A DNA stretch of 64,000 bases from Spinacia oleracea (taxonomy: Eukaryota; Streptophyta; Magnoliopsida; Caryophyllales; Amaranthaceae). Shown in pieces: positions 29,804 through 41,609 of this stretch. Where the stretch lies: assembly GCF_020520425.1 (NCBI RefSeq), contig NC_079491.1, positions 4,451,143-4,515,142 of the forward strand, read 5' to 3'. Below the pieces are notes generated by a model. It made no database searches, had not been told where the DNA came from, and was given only the letters and a program-made list of their open reading frames with translations. The translations under genes were made by a program, and so were the position numbers. The stretch's first letter is position 1, and the number at the start of each line of letters is the position of its first letter.

Positions 29804-32375
29804 ATGGAGGATACTCAATCTGTTGGCGTGCTCATGGACTCTGCGACCTCCAAGATACAGCAACTTCAGAAAGCATTCGCTGAGCTTGAAAGTAACCGAG
29901 CTGTTACCCTAAATATGAAATGGAAAGAGCTGGAAGCCCATTTTCATGGCCTGGAAAAGTCACTAAAAAGGCGTTTTCATGAGTTGGAAGACCAGGAAAA
30001 GGAATATGAAATCAAAACAATGGAAGCACAAGAGATACTAGAGAAGCGTAAAGCAGCTGTTGTGGCGAAGGAGGAGGCTTCTTTAGAGAAGCTTCAGGAG
30101 AAAAGGGATGCTGCTGTTTTTGCTATATCAACTGCTAAAGAGAAGCAATGGAGGGTATTGTGTGAAGAATATTCTGAAGCTACCAGTGAGAGCCCGGGTG
30201 GAACCATGGAGGAAACACCAACTAATTCTATGGTATCTGAGATTACTTCTGAATATACAAGTGGAACAGCTGAAGATGGAAGTCCAGAAGTGCAGTCAGC
30301 TGATAATGGAAATGGGGAGGTGGCATCTTATCCCGAGCTTGTCAAACTATGTGAAGAGATGGATGCTGAGGGTCTTCACAATTTCATTTCTGACAACCGC
30401 AAGAACCTTGCTTCAATGAGGGATGAAATACCACAGGCTTTGAATGCTGCATCTAACCCTGCTTGTTTGGTTCTTGAATCGCTGAAAAACTTCTACCGTG
30501 GTGATATCACAAATATGGATGCGAAAAAGGATTCAAGTCTTTTGGGTCTCCGCAGAACCTGCATCATGTTGATGGAGTGTCTTAGCATTTTGTTTTTGAG
30601 TCTCGATGCAACCTCTGTTTCTGCAATAGTCTCTGCAGATGTCAAGGCACGAGCAAAAGCTCTTGCTGAAGCGTGGAAGCCAAAACTCAATGAACTTGAC
30701 ATGGAAGCTGGCAGTGGAAACTCCTTGGAGGCTCATGCATTTTTACAACTTCTAGCTACTTTCTGTATCACATCTGATTTCAATGCAGAAGAACTAACCA
30801 AACTAGTGCCTTTGGTGTCACGTCGTCGTCAGGCTGCTGATCTCTGCCGCTCACTTGGGTTATCTGACAAAATGCCAGGTCAGTTTTATTTATTACTTCG
30901 TATGTACTAGCCCAAAGTCTTGGAAAGATATGAAAAACGCAGGGTAGCCTTTGTTCTGGGCTCTTAACCTTGACACATTTGCTTCTTTTTTCTGTTTTTA
31001 TTGTCCTGCCTTTCTCCACACAGATATAGGAGTAGGCGGAGTATTTGGTATTTAACTGTGAACATCTTGTGAAATTAAAAAACCTAACTACAAAGATTCC
31101 CTCCCGTCGAGATTTTACATGAGCTTACCTGATATATTTTAAAATCTGGCATATCTCTCTGGTTATGCTATAAGGAACTTACAAAGCTTGTAAACTTGCA
31201 CTTTGCATCACCTTTATAGTTTCTTTATGATTTTATCTTGTCGTTTTAATACTTCACACTGCATGTCAATGGACAATCTCGGTCTTGCATCTATGTGTGC
31301 TGTTGTTGATTTCAAGTTGGAATCCCCCAGGTGTAATTGAAGTGCTGATTAATAGCGGCAGACAAATTGATGCTGTTAATTTGGCCGTTCAATTTGAGCT
31401 GACTGAGCTATTTCCCCCTAAGCCTCTGCTGCAATCTTACTTGAGGGAAGCGAAAAAGGTTCTTTCTCCAGCTAAGACTGGAAACACATCCCCTTCATCT
31501 GCCAATACACAGGTTTCTTTCTTATTCTGCGGTTTACATCCTATGTTTAGTTATGGCTATGGTTCTTCCTTTTCACTATATATTATTTTTCCTATGTGGC
31601 AAAGGTTTCCCCGATACCCTGGTGGCACATTTATAGTTGCATGAATTTTGAACTTTTTGATGCATACTAGAGTTAGATTCTCCATGGATAGTCCTGCCTA
31701 TATCCCCTTCTCATGAGCTTGCACCTGTTTATACTCATTCATACACGCTTATACTCGTTCATTTGAACAGGTTAAGATACGATGTAGGCCAGTACGTCAT
31801 AATGACAAAAGTTGATAGTATTACAAAACTTTACTGATTTTTTTTACTTAATTTTCCCTTTTACCTGATAAGTTGTATCATTTGTTCAGAACAACGATGT
31901 GAATGAACGAGAGCTCAGTGCCCTGAAAGCTGTCATAAAATGCGTGGAAGAGCACAAGCTTGAAGAACCGTTCCCTATGGAGACACTGGCAAAACGCGTA
32001 CTCCAGCTCGAGAAGGCGAAAGCTGATAAGAAACGAGCAACCGAAGTTGCTAAACCTCAATCCAAGAGACCCCGTGCTACCAACGTGGTGGGGTATGGGC
32101 CACGCATCACTAACCTTGCTGCCAACACTTCCCCGTACGCTACTGCTAGATTGACTGACAGGTACCCTCCACATCCCCATCCCCATCCCCATCCCCATCC
32201 CCATTCCCATCCCCAGTATGTGTTTGACAACAGACCTTACATTTACACCACTGAAAATCATTGCCCTCCTCCTCCTGTCTTGGGTTCTCCTGCTTATGGC
32301 TTTCCTTCGAGCCACCATGGAAATTACTACGCCAATGGTTACCAGTATCAGGCTCCTCCTCCTTATCATCGGTAG
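29804..32375 (+). CDS. FRL3: FRIGIDA-like protein 3
   Basis: Coding exons 29804-30878, 31331-31512 and 31890-32375, with phases that join cleanly (MPG-VIEV; TQ-NNDVNE), give 580 residues. Order: a coiled coil at about 15-125 (HFHGLEKSLKRRFHELEDQE and on), an acidic Ser/Thr-rich linker (about 130-175), the FRIGIDA domain (about 176-440, from YPELVKLCEEMDAEGLHNFI through VIEVLINSGRQIDAVNLA), a basic stretch (KRATEVAKPQSKRPRA) that may be a nuclear signal, and a His/Pro/Tyr-rich tail. FRIGIDA proteins act in nuclear complexes affecting transcription of flowering repressors; FRL3 itself is less studied. The gene lies next to BIR1, divergent apart from the truncated copy, as in Arabidopsis (At5g48385 beside At5g48380), which supports the symbol. 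Confidence 0.92.
32161..32217 (+). repeat. His-Pro codon repeat in FRL3
   Basis: A CCCCAT hexamer repeated about six times encodes HPHPHPHPHPHSHP. It is a coding microsatellite that can change length without shifting frame. Confidence 0.85.
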
Positions 32376-33448
32376 TTTGTAACTGATGCTGATTTGGTGA
32401 CCTTGAAGAAATTCCGATTTTAACTACTACTAAGTTTTTAACCCTTTTCTAAGATGTCACTCATGTCGGGTACTGTACTGGTTAATATTAGTATTAGGTT
32501 GGGGAAAAAAAACGAGATAATGCAAGGTGAAGCTTTAGTGTTTTAGACTCTTTTCAGTTTCATGTATAATGAGACCTTTTAATCCTCTAATATGTGTACT
32601 GTGTTTTTCTGTTTGTATATTTTCTCTCTAATGTATTCCCCATGTTTTCTGTTATGATTATGTGCGAAAGACAGTGTAAAAATTGATCTAGGATTTGTGA
32701 ACAAAAGAGTGCTGGCCACACTCCGAGTAGGCGAGTAGGGATGGCAACGGGTCTAGGATCCATAGGCCATAGCCAGACCCGCTTGGACATGTCCTTTTTA
32801 TGTCTATTTACAGGCAGGAGTTGGGCAAAACTATTTGATTGTTCAAAACTAAAGATGGCCGTGGGCTAGACTGGCCTGTTTCCCGACCCGACCCGGCACA
32901 AAGTCGTGGGCCGGGTCTGGGCCGCATTTTTTTGGTAAAAAACACAAGGTACACAACACGATAAAGCACGCTAAATTTAGTAAAATTAGGCTAAGGCACG
33001 ACAACCCGTGGGCTGGGCCTTGTTTTGAACTTTTCAGCCCGGCCAGCACGATGGGGAGTGGATCAGGTCCGTTTAGCCTCCCCGGCCCAGCCCGAAGCCA
33101 TCTTTAGTTCAAAACTAAAGTTTTATCACTATGCATAGGTCTATTGGCAAGAACATAACCTGTGTAGTTAAATACTCAAATCTAGTTATTGGCATTGTTA
33201 AATTTTGTGGAGGGATCTTAGCTGAAATAAATCCCCATCTTATACATAGGACTCGCCTTCTGTCAAATATATACGACTTTGCCATTGTAAAAGTAAAGGC
33301 TTGAAATTATGAAATATTACAAACTTGCAACAAGGCCGAAGAAAACATAAATCATTCTTTTTAAAATCTAAAACAAGACTCAATTATGAGAATGGGTTGA
33401 TATATAATGTCAAAATCTCAATTTTAAACACGATTCAGTAGAATATAA
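32376..33448. other. FRL3 3' flank, repeats and F-box flank remnants
   Basis: The FRL3 3' untranslated region runs to about 32600. Then comes an inverted-end element (32849-33107), followed by DNA (33120-33450) homologous to the 3' flanks of F-box copies A and B (shared AGGGATCTTAGCTGAAATAA). Confidence 0.5.
32849..33107. mobile_element. TIR MITE with CTAAAGATGG ends, copy 1
   Basis: CTAAAGATGG at the left and CCATCTTTAG at the right, flanked by TTCAAAA on both sides. The interior carries GCACGCTAAATTTAGTAAAA and GGGCTGGGCC. Related copies: 33617-33890, a partial at 33905-34048, and 38872-39124. hAT-like by its 7-8 bp flank repeat. Confidence 0.7.
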
Positions 33449-33560
33449 TTAAGTAGGTGATCTTGAAGGGGAAACAAAAGAACCAACCCATGGTACCGCC
33501 ACATAACTAGACGACGTACAATCATCCGGCAAATTGCACATTTGGAGCCACTTTAAATCC
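33449..33560 (-). pseudogene. F-box gene 3' fragment
   Basis: On the minus strand this reads DLKWLQMCNLPDDC..YVAVPWVGSFVSPSRSPT then TAA, matching the last 36-37 residues of F-box copies B and C (DVKWLKMCNLP..PWVGSFVSPSRS). Nothing upstream of it is left; a MITE of the CTAAAGATGG family begins 57 bp on. Confidence 0.8.
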
Positions 33561-33616
33561 TGACTTTATGTCTATTTACATGTAGGAGTTGGGCAAAACT
33601 ATTTGATTGTTCAAAG

Positions 33617-34048
33617 CTAAAGATGTTGGCCGGTCCGTCGCCCGACCTGACACGACTCACGAGCACGAAGTCGTGGGTTGGACCTGAGCCGCATTTTTTT
33701 TTGAAAAAACGCACGACACGACAAATCACGCTAAATTTAGTAAAATCAGGATTAGACACGATAACCCAGCACGTTAGCTTGTGGGCTGGGCCCCGTTTTA
33801 AACTTTCAACCCGGGCCGACACGATGGAGAGTGGGCCCAGAGAGGGTCCGACCCACAACCCGAACCCACATGGCGCGAAGCCATCTTTAGTTCAAAAGTA
33901 ATGGTTTTTTGTGAAAAAACGCACGACACGACAGAGCACGGGCTGGGCCTTGTTTTGAACTTTTCAACCCAGACCGACACAATGGAGAGTGGGCCCGGAG
34001 AGGGTCCGGCCCACAACCCGACCCCACATTGCCCGAAGCCATCTTTAG
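33617..34048. mobile_element. TIR MITE with CTAAAGATGG ends, copy 2 plus a partial copy
   Basis: A whole-looking copy at 33617-33890 is followed at 33905-34048 by a right-end piece of the same family (repeats GAAAAAACGCACGACACGAC and GAGTGGGCCC). The two right ends are about 158 bp apart, so this may be a local tandem duplication. Confidence 0.65.
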
Positions 34049-34660
34049 GTCAAAACTAATGGCATGCATGATGGTGCATCATGCATGTCATGTTGGGTTG
34101 GTTTTATCCCTCTATGTCATTGTTAAATTTTGTGGAGGGATCTTAGCTGAAATAAATCCCTATCTCATACATAGACACGCCTTCTTTCGTCTTGGAATCC
34201 AAATAACATTTACTCCGTACTAATTTTGAAAATTGTGTGTGACCCGGGTAATATCCCGGTAATATTTTTCTTGAACTTGTCCATAGTAATAGCTAATAAG
34301 AGTTTAAAAAATAAAATTAAAAATTGAATCTCACACGTCATATATAATTAAAAATAAAATAAAGTAAATGATTAACATAATTAAAAATAAAATAAAATAA
34401 AATAAATGACTATATATCGCAATTCTTGATCACAATAGTAAGTGACTATAATTTGGAACGATTAACAAATTATATACCAACTTTGCCATTGTAACAACTC
34501 AACTCAACTCAACACGTCTTACAAACTAACTTGTTGAAGAAATTATCAAATGCATTATAAACTTGCAACAACGCAACCAAACACAAATCACCCGATTATG
34601 AAAATGGGTTGATATATAATGTCAAAATCTCAATTCAGAACACGATTCAGTAGAATATAA
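34049..34660. other. 3' flank of F-box copy A
   Basis: AT-rich, with AATAAAATAA-type runs. It shares blocks with 33165-33250 and 39330-39420 (GTGGAGGGATCTTAGCTGAAA) and is part of the duplicated F-box unit. No gene. Confidence 0.45.
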
Positions 34661-36054
34661 TTAAGTAGATGACCTTGAAGGAGAAACAAAGGAACCATCC
34701 CATGGTATGGCCGCATAACTAGACGACCTCCTAGGCAATTTGCACATTTTGAGCCACTTTAAATCCCGCCTTTGAAGATTATATCGAAGGAAACCTTTTC
34801 CTTGTACACCCATTAGGATTTCTCGTCCATCCTCGGAATAACCATAAACCAAATTCGAAAAACATAAATTGATAATACTGATTTCTTTTCCTAGTTCTTG
34901 TCGACGATTATTGACGATTATTTCTAAAAAAGGAAGAGGGATATCAAACAATTTAGACCATGTTTGTTTCACACCATACTCCTTCATAACCCACACCTCC
35001 CAATTACCCTTCGTTAGATCATAGTTTATGAAATGCAAACAACCCCTTAATACAATCAATGACTTTCAATAATCACCAACATAATTATTCCATTTTTTAG
35101 GGTGTGGCACCTCGTTATATTCTTCGGTTCCAAGGTCAAAACTTGCTATTATTAACGACGAGGTAGAATTAGACTAGTAATTATTACTTCCTCTATTCTT
35201 TTTTAAATGACACAATTATTTAAGACACGTTTGCCAATGTACGATTTCAAACGTTAATATCTTTTATTATGGATAAGAAAAAATTATAAAAAGTTGATAT
35301 TTAAAAAATATTTATTGAGACGAATCTAATAAGATTAAATAAGAATGGAGGAAGTATTAGCTAACCAATGCAACGCATTATTACAGAAAACCATACTTTG
35401 ATCTCTCTTTCTATTTTTCACGACGTTCTTACGATGACGTTGGGTGTATTTCCATGAATTACTCTTCAAGCTATAAACATAAAAGGATTTTTTATTTTTG
35501 TTGGAAGGATAATATTTATGACCACAAAAGAAGCATAAAATCTTATAATCATCGGTGGTACTATCATAACCGAACCCGATCATGTCAATTCGACCCGCTC
35601 GACCCGAATAATCTGGTTTTGGTACAACGTTAGAGGCACCGGTTACCGGGTTGTAAAGCGTAAACCTACGTGATTTTTGTCGGAAACAAAGCAAGCCATT
35701 ACAAGAACCAACAAGTTCAAGTTTATTAGAACTCGAAAGTTTACGAAAGTGAATTACCTTCTTAATATTTTCCGGTGAATGGTAATCTAATAAGCACAAT
35801 CGAGATGAGGCTCGATTAAAAAGGATGATAGAGCCACTGTGATTTATCTTGTTACTTTTGAGAAGATGCCGAGTGTGGAAAGTGATGAAATACGGGTTTT
35901 TGATGATGTCATCACGCCAACGCTTGCAAACACATTGACAACGAATCAGGTCTTTGATTGATAATCTTACGAGGATGCTTGATTCAAGGTCTAATGGAAG
36001 GCATCTGGAGATTACTCTAAGATTAATTTTGTTCTCTCTCTTTCTCTTTTTCAT
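34661..36054 (-). pseudogene. F-box/FBA protein pseudogene, copy A
   Basis: The N-terminal part carries an F-box (LPLDLESSILVRLSIKDLIRCQCVCKRWRDD) and F-box-associated repeats (LVGSCNGLLCF, YNPVTGAS, GFGYDSTTDDYKILC), the family that gives SCF E3 ligases their substrate choice. The frame is broken by a 168-bp MITE after NNALHWLA (35187-35354) and, beyond it, by an in-frame TGA (35068-35066) where copies B and C read LES. The rest (35059-34661) is open and ends FVSPSRSST. The ATG at 36054 (MKKRKREN) is preferred over 36108 because the conserved paired telo-box, untranslated in B and C, covers 36086-36115. Confidence 0.82.
35187..35354. mobile_element. Short Stowaway-type MITE in the F-box A coding region
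   Basis: CTTCCTCTATTCTT left and AAGAATGGAGGAAG right, flanked by TA. Removing it restores alignment to F-box B and C. Confidence 0.8.
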
Positions 36055-36085
36055 GTTTTTTTTATTATTTATTATTTGTTGAGAT

Positions 36086-36115
36086 CTAGGGTTTATTATA
36101 TTTGACAAACCCTAG
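36086..36115 (-). promoter_or_regulatory. Paired inverted telo-box, F-box copy A
   Basis: CTAGGGTTT (36086-36094) and AAACCCTAG (36107-36115) form a perfect 9-bp inverted repeat 12 bp apart, 31 bp before the preferred ATG. The same pair occurs in copies B, C and D. Confidence 0.5.
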
Positions 36116-36975
36116 CTAAATTTAATGGGAAGATTTAAATATGAGACTTTAACTGCGAAGGATATATATAAGATTGGTGTTTTTTTTTGTTTTGATTCTA
36201 TATAGGAGATTAGGACTTAGGGCTGGTGTTTTGATGGGCCCATATTAGGCGTACGTGAGAGTTTAGGATTTAAGATTTATTTGGAACTAATTAATTAAGG
36301 TAATACTCCGTATTTAATAGTTTAGGAAAGGGAAAGATGGCTTTTTTATGATACTTTTTGAAATCTATATTTGGGACTAATAAAGGTAATATTTAATTAC
36401 GTATGCAAAATTTTGGAATATGCTATTGATTAAAACTGACGAAAATAAAAATAGCATGCCTAGTATTAATTTAAGGAAAATCGTAACCATGCATAATTTT
36501 ATTTTATACCAAAAATAAAAATAAAATAAAAATTGTTATAATTGTACAAGTATATAATACAAACTCTTTAACCCAGACTTTTTTACTTGTGAAATGACTC
36601 ATTAGTGATCAATACAGAACAATACTATGAATGAGCTACTGATCGATAATGGGTTAAGTTCTAGCAGTACAATTTTTTGTAGTTTGTTTGCTTCGAAAAT
36701 TTGCAATCAGAGAAAAATTAAACAACCACCACTCAAAAGTCGAGCAACCTGTAATGTGCAGCCACCACCGTGTGGGTTTAGAAATTTAGGAATGAGGGTA
36801 CGAAAATAATTAAACTCCATAATGTATAAATAAATAAATCTATACTACGGAGTAATATATTAAAAGGCGTTATTAAGAACGTATATCGAACACCGGACCT
36901 CATTCTTAAAAGTTATACTTTCTATCATCTTAACCAACCACAACTTATGTTACATCTTTCTATATAAACATAGTA
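36116..36975. other. Upstream region of F-box A, homologous to C
   Basis: Aligns with the upstream DNA of copy C (51760-53540), sharing GCAGCCACCACCGTGTGGGT and AAGAACGTATATCGAACACC. It lacks the CACTA MITE and the 0.65-kb element found in C, so it shows both empty sites. Confidence 0.7.
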
Positions 36976-37731
36976 CTCCCTCCGTTTCTTTTTGTTTGTT
37001 ACGTTTGGACTTTTGTACGTTTATTAACGTATACTACTCCCTCCGTTCCAAAATGTTTGTTACGTTTGGACTTTTGCACGTTTATTAACGTATAATAAAG
37101 ATTTTTTTGGTTTTTTATTAAAAAAATAAACCAAGTAAAACCCCAATCCACTAATAATTACAACAACCAATAAGATTGTTTTATTTATCAAAATGAACTA
37201 ATAATGGAAAAGCACAAAGATTGCTAACTTAACATACTTGGGAAATTGTAAAGAAATTTAATGAGTTGAAAAAATTGGACCAATTAAAATTAAAAGTTGG
37301 CACAAAAAATAATATTATAATAATTTTATAAAAGGAAAGATTCCCCAATGTAACAAACATTTTGAAACAACCTAAAAGGAATACGTAACAAATATTTTGG
37401 AACGGAGGGAGTACGTAATAAATATTCTTTTTTTTTTATTAAAAAAATAAACCCAAGTAAAATCTCAATCCACTAATCACTATAACAACCAATAAGATTG
37501 TTTTATTTATCAAAATGAACCAATAATGGAAAAACACAAAGATTGCTAACTTAACATACTTGGGAAATTGTAAAGAAATTTAATGAGTTGAAAATTTGGA
37601 CCAATTAAAATTAAAAGTTGGCACAAAAACTGATAGTATAATAAGTTTATAAAGGAAAGATTCTCCCACGTAACAAACATTGTGAAACACCCTGAAAGAA
37701 ATACGTAACAAACAAAAAGAAACGGAGGGAG
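36976..37731. mobile_element. Stowaway-type MITE with a nested copy of its own family
   Basis: The outer element has CTCCCTCCGTTTC / GAAACGGAGGGAG ends with TA flanks. Inside it, 37037-37411 is a second complete member (CTCCCTCCGTTCC / GGAACGGAGGGAG, TA flanks). The two share most of the interior (GTTTGTTACGTTTGGACTTT, AACCAATAAGATTGTTTTAT). Confidence 0.85.
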
Positions 37732-38414
37732 TATGTTGTTTTGACGTTAAATAATACATTAAATAAAAGTGAATACAAAAAAAGGGGGAAAAAAGAATGA
37801 TTACTTAATTTATAAATGTACAGTTATTACTTTGCTAGTTTAAGCCTCAAAAACAAAAGATAAAAAAACGGTGTAATAGAGTATAATAATGAGTAAGTGG
37901 TGATACATTGACGGAGGTTGAGTAATAAATCAACTAATGATGAAGAAAAGTATTTAACTTTGTTTTGATTTTTCGAAAGCGGGGTTTCATATTTGGAAAG
38001 GTTGTTGATCGACCACTAATCTTGTGTAACCACCGTAATTCGATGTCATTTAATGTCGACGACGAAACCATCTATATGTGCACATATTTACAAAATAAAT
38101 AAACTAGAATAAAAGTCAAAACTCGGGGCAACGCCCCGACCACACACTAGTTAACACTCTATAATACGGAGAATCATTCTTTTTGTTGCCAACTACAACG
38201 TACTGGAGTTATTATTCATTCCACTATTTTTTATTCTTTAGTGTGTACTGATTCTCTAACGATATGCTTCGTACTTAATTAAGCGAAATAATACTTCAAC
38301 AATAATACTATGGAGTAGTAATAGTTTAGTTAACTATTACGCTTTTTATAAAATTGTTAACTAAATGTTTACTCTGTATTAAGTTACGACTATATGTGTT
38401 TGAACAAATACGTA
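37732..38414. other. AT-rich intergenic DNA
   Basis: No gene. CAAAACTCGGGGCAACGCCC..CACACTAG at 38118-38151 resembles a hairpin-CTAG Helitron right end, but no left end was found. Confidence 0.35.
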
Positions 38415-38647
38415 CTCCCTCCGTCTCAAATTAGTTGTGGAATGACCCCACAATTATTATATTGTCTGTCTCTTCCCACTAAATTTTTTTTGTCCTCACA
38501 CCCTCTCTCATTCAATTAAAAAAATACCTCATTAATTCCTATCACATCTACTTTTTCAATAAAATAACAATTGATAATCACACTACTACTTATCGCATTA
38601 AATTGTGTGCCCATGAGAGTGTAACAACTATTCTGGGACGGAGGGAG
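38415..38647. mobile_element. Stowaway-type MITE
   Basis: CTCCCTCCGTCTCAAATTAG left and CTGGGACGGAGGGAG right, TA flanks. Confidence 0.85.
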
Positions 38648-38871
38648 TAATAAGTTAATATATTTGGAGGAGGATTGTTGTTTAAAAATCGTAATTGATA
38701 TAGATTGTAATCTAGTATTTGTGAACAAAAGAGTGGTGGACACTTCAACTAGGGATGGCAAAGGGTCTAGGATCCATAAGACATTAAGACGTAGCCAGAT
38801 CTGCTTGGACATGTCCTATTTTTGTCTTTTTCACATGTAGGAGTTAGGCAAAACTATTTGATTGTTCAAAG

Positions 38872-39124
38872 CTAAAGATGTTGGCCGACCCGTTGCCCGA
38901 CCTGACACGAGCACGATGTTGTGGGCCGGGCCTGAGCCACTTTTTTTTTGTAAAAAGTACGACAAGGCACTACACGACAAAAGCACGCTAAATTTCGTAA
39001 AATCAGGTTTAGTCACGACGGCCCATGCGCCGGGCCCTATTTTGAATTTTTCAGTCTGGACTGGCACAATGGAGAGTGGGTCTGGCCCACGACCCGACTC
39101 AGCGTGGCCCGAAACCATCTTTAG
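38872..39124. mobile_element. TIR MITE with CTAAAGATGT ends, copy 4
   Basis: Same family as 32849-33107 (GCACGCTAAATTTCGTAAAA inside). The sequence on both sides is also shared with the 32.7-33.6 kb region, so it was probably copied with the F-box unit and not inserted anew. 39125-39661 is the shared F-box 3' flank without a gene. Confidence 0.65.
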
Positions 39125-39661
39125 TTCAAAACTAATGGCATGCATGATGAAGCATTATGCATGTCATGTTGGGTTGGTTTTATCACTCTATGCATAGGTC
39201 TATTGGCAAGAACATTAGAGCTTATTACATGCACCTGGGTGCATGGTGCACCTTCTCACATAAAATGTGGTAAGGATTACCAATGGGTATGAAAATACAT
39301 TTGGAATAATTTTCACAAGAACATAACCTGTGTAGTTAAATACTCAAATCTAGTTATTGTCATTGTTAAATTTTATGGAGGGATCTTAGCTGAAATAAAT
39401 TCCCATCTCATACATAATCCGTATAAATTTTGAAAATAATGTATGGTCCTGGTGATACCTCCTTTGCTACATTGAATATTAAAATTTAGATTTTCCTTGA
39501 ACTTATCCAATAAGAGTTAAAAAAATAAAAGTAAAAAATTGGATTTCACAAGTCACAATAAAAATAAAGTAAATAATTAATTAACTCAATTCTGGATCAC
39601 AATAATTAAAAATAAAATAAAGTCAAAATCTAAATTCTAAACATGATTCAGTAGACTATAA

Positions 39662-40860
39662 TTAAGTAGACGACCTTGAAGGGGAAACAAAGGAACCAAC
39701 CCATGGTATCGCCACATATCTGGACGACGGCGTACAATCATAGGGCAAATTGCACATTTTGAGCCACTTAACATCCCAACTTTGAACATCATATTGAAGA
39801 AAACCCTTGTTTTTTCCACCCAATAGGATTTCTTGTCCATCCTCGGAATAACCATAAAGATAATAAGAAGAAAATAAAGTGATGATACTGTTTTCATATC
39901 TTAGTTGTAGTTGTTTACTTCTATCAACGTCTCCCATGTTTGTTTCACACCATACTCCTTCATAACCCACACTTCCAAGTTTATTTTTCTCGCCTCCCCA
40001 ACGTTGAATTCCTGGCTCCGCCATTGGCGATAATAGTTTATGAAATGCAAACGACCCCTTAATACAATCAATGACTCCAAATTACCAACACAATTATTCC
40101 ATTTTTTAGGGTATGGCACCTCATTATATTCTTCAGTTCCAAGGTCAAACTTAGCTATTATTAACTTCGAGGTTGAATTTGACTTATTATTGCAAGCTAT
40201 CCAATGCAACGCATTATTACAGAAAACCATACTTGGATTTCTGTTTATATTTTTCACGATGTTATTATGATGAGGTTTGATGTATTTCCATGTATTACTC
40301 TTCAAGCTATAAACCACACAAAAGTTATCAGATTGTACATTGAATGTGGAGAAGCATAAAATCTTATAATCATCTTTGGTACTATCATAACCGAACCCGA
40401 TCATCTCAATTTGACCCGCTTGACCCGCATAATCTTGTTTTGGTACCAAAGGCGTTATATCGTTAGAGGCATCGGTTAACGGGTTGTAAAGCGTAAACCT
40501 TATTGGGTAATTCTGACCTAATTCTCGAAAGCAAAGCAAGCCATTACAAGAACCAACGAGTTCAACATTCTTAGAATTCTGAAAGTTATGAAAGTGAGTT
40601 ACCTTCTTAACAACTTTCGGGGTATGGTAATCTAAAAAGCACAATCCAGATGAGTATGTGTCTCGACTAAAAAAGATGATGGAGTCACTTATCTTGTTAC
40701 TTTCGAGAAGATAATGCCGAGTGTGGGAAGTGATGAAATACGGGTTTTTGATGATGTCATCACGCCAACGCTTGCAAACACACTGACAGCGAATAAGGTC
40801 TTTGATTGGTAATCTTACGAGGATGTTTGATTCAAGATCTAATGGAAGATAATCTTCCAT
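39662..40860 (-). pseudogene. F-box/FBA protein, copy B (frameshifted)
   Basis: Opens with MEDYLPLDLESNILVRLPIK and is nearly identical to copy C for 270 residues. It then gains about 34 bp of foreign DNA (around 39988-40026, read as WRSQEFNVGEARK), which keeps the frame. Just after KQTW it lacks about 38 bp that C has (SKLVDIPLSRLQQQ), which shifts the frame, so the first frame ends at 319 residues. The final 80 or so residues remain open in the other frame down to 39662. The 34-bp insert on the minus strand begins with GGCGGAGCCAGGAATTC, like the end of the element at 52756. It could still make a shortened F-box protein. Confidence 0.82.
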
Positions 40861-40882
40861 GTTTTTTGTAATTTGTTGAGAT

Positions 40883-40912
40883 CTAGGGTTTATTATATTT
40901 CACAAACCCTAG
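40883..40912 (-). promoter_or_regulatory. Paired inverted telo-box, F-box copy B
   Basis: CTAGGGTTT and AAACCCTAG, 12 bp apart, 22 bp before the ATG; same as in copy C. Confidence 0.5.
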
Positions 40913-41609
40913 ATAAATTTAAAGGGCAGATTCAATTATGAGACTTTAACTGCTTAGAACATAGGAATATATATAGGAGTGGTGTTTTTTATTTATTTAT
41001 GATTCTTATATACTCCGTAGGAGATTAGGAGTGGTGTTGTGATGGGCAATATTAGGCATACCGCATACGTGAGAGTTTAGGACTTAATTTGGAGTTTTCT
41101 AGTTTGGCTCAACTCCCTATCTATCTATATATATATATATATACTAAAAGAGAGGAAATCAATGTGGTGATGACAAGTGTCACTCATTGATTGACCTCTC
41201 TTTTAATATAGATAATTAAATTTAATAAAAAAATTAAAACAACATAATTTTTAAATTCCAATAATATCACGTAATTTGTGATTAACTTCCCAAAAATAGG
41301 GCTGAGATTTACATATACTTAAAAAAAAATATAATTTGTAAATTGATTGTGTAATTATTTTGTTAACTTTAAGATTTCGTTATATACATGGAGAATATCT
41401 TATAAACTATCTTTTCTATAGTTTGGTAACAAATCTAAAAATATAAGATATCTTTTTTATAAAACTTTAATCCATTATAAAAATTTAAGCGCATATAGTC
41501 TAATAATTTGTACTTACATAATTAGAAAAAAGAGTGTATACAAATCTTAATATAGTACTCTATACTATTTTAACAACTAAATTCGATAATTATAACCGCA
41601 ATCTATCTA
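40913..41609. other. F-box B promoter joined to a Helitron-like fragment
   Basis: F-box promoter DNA continues to about 41117. From about 41137 starts a different repeat (ATACTAAAAGAGAGGAAATC, with the inverse ATTGACCTCTCTTTTAAT 60 bp on), whose first 155 bp recur at 45687-45844. Helitron 1 is inserted at 41609/41610. Confidence 0.55.

Noticed and set aside
31878-32369. Minus-strand open frame of 163 codons opposite the FRL3 last exon
   Set aside because: It mirrors the CCCCAT repeat (read as GM repeats) and the FRL3 exon; codon-level similarity supports FRL3 on the plus strand.
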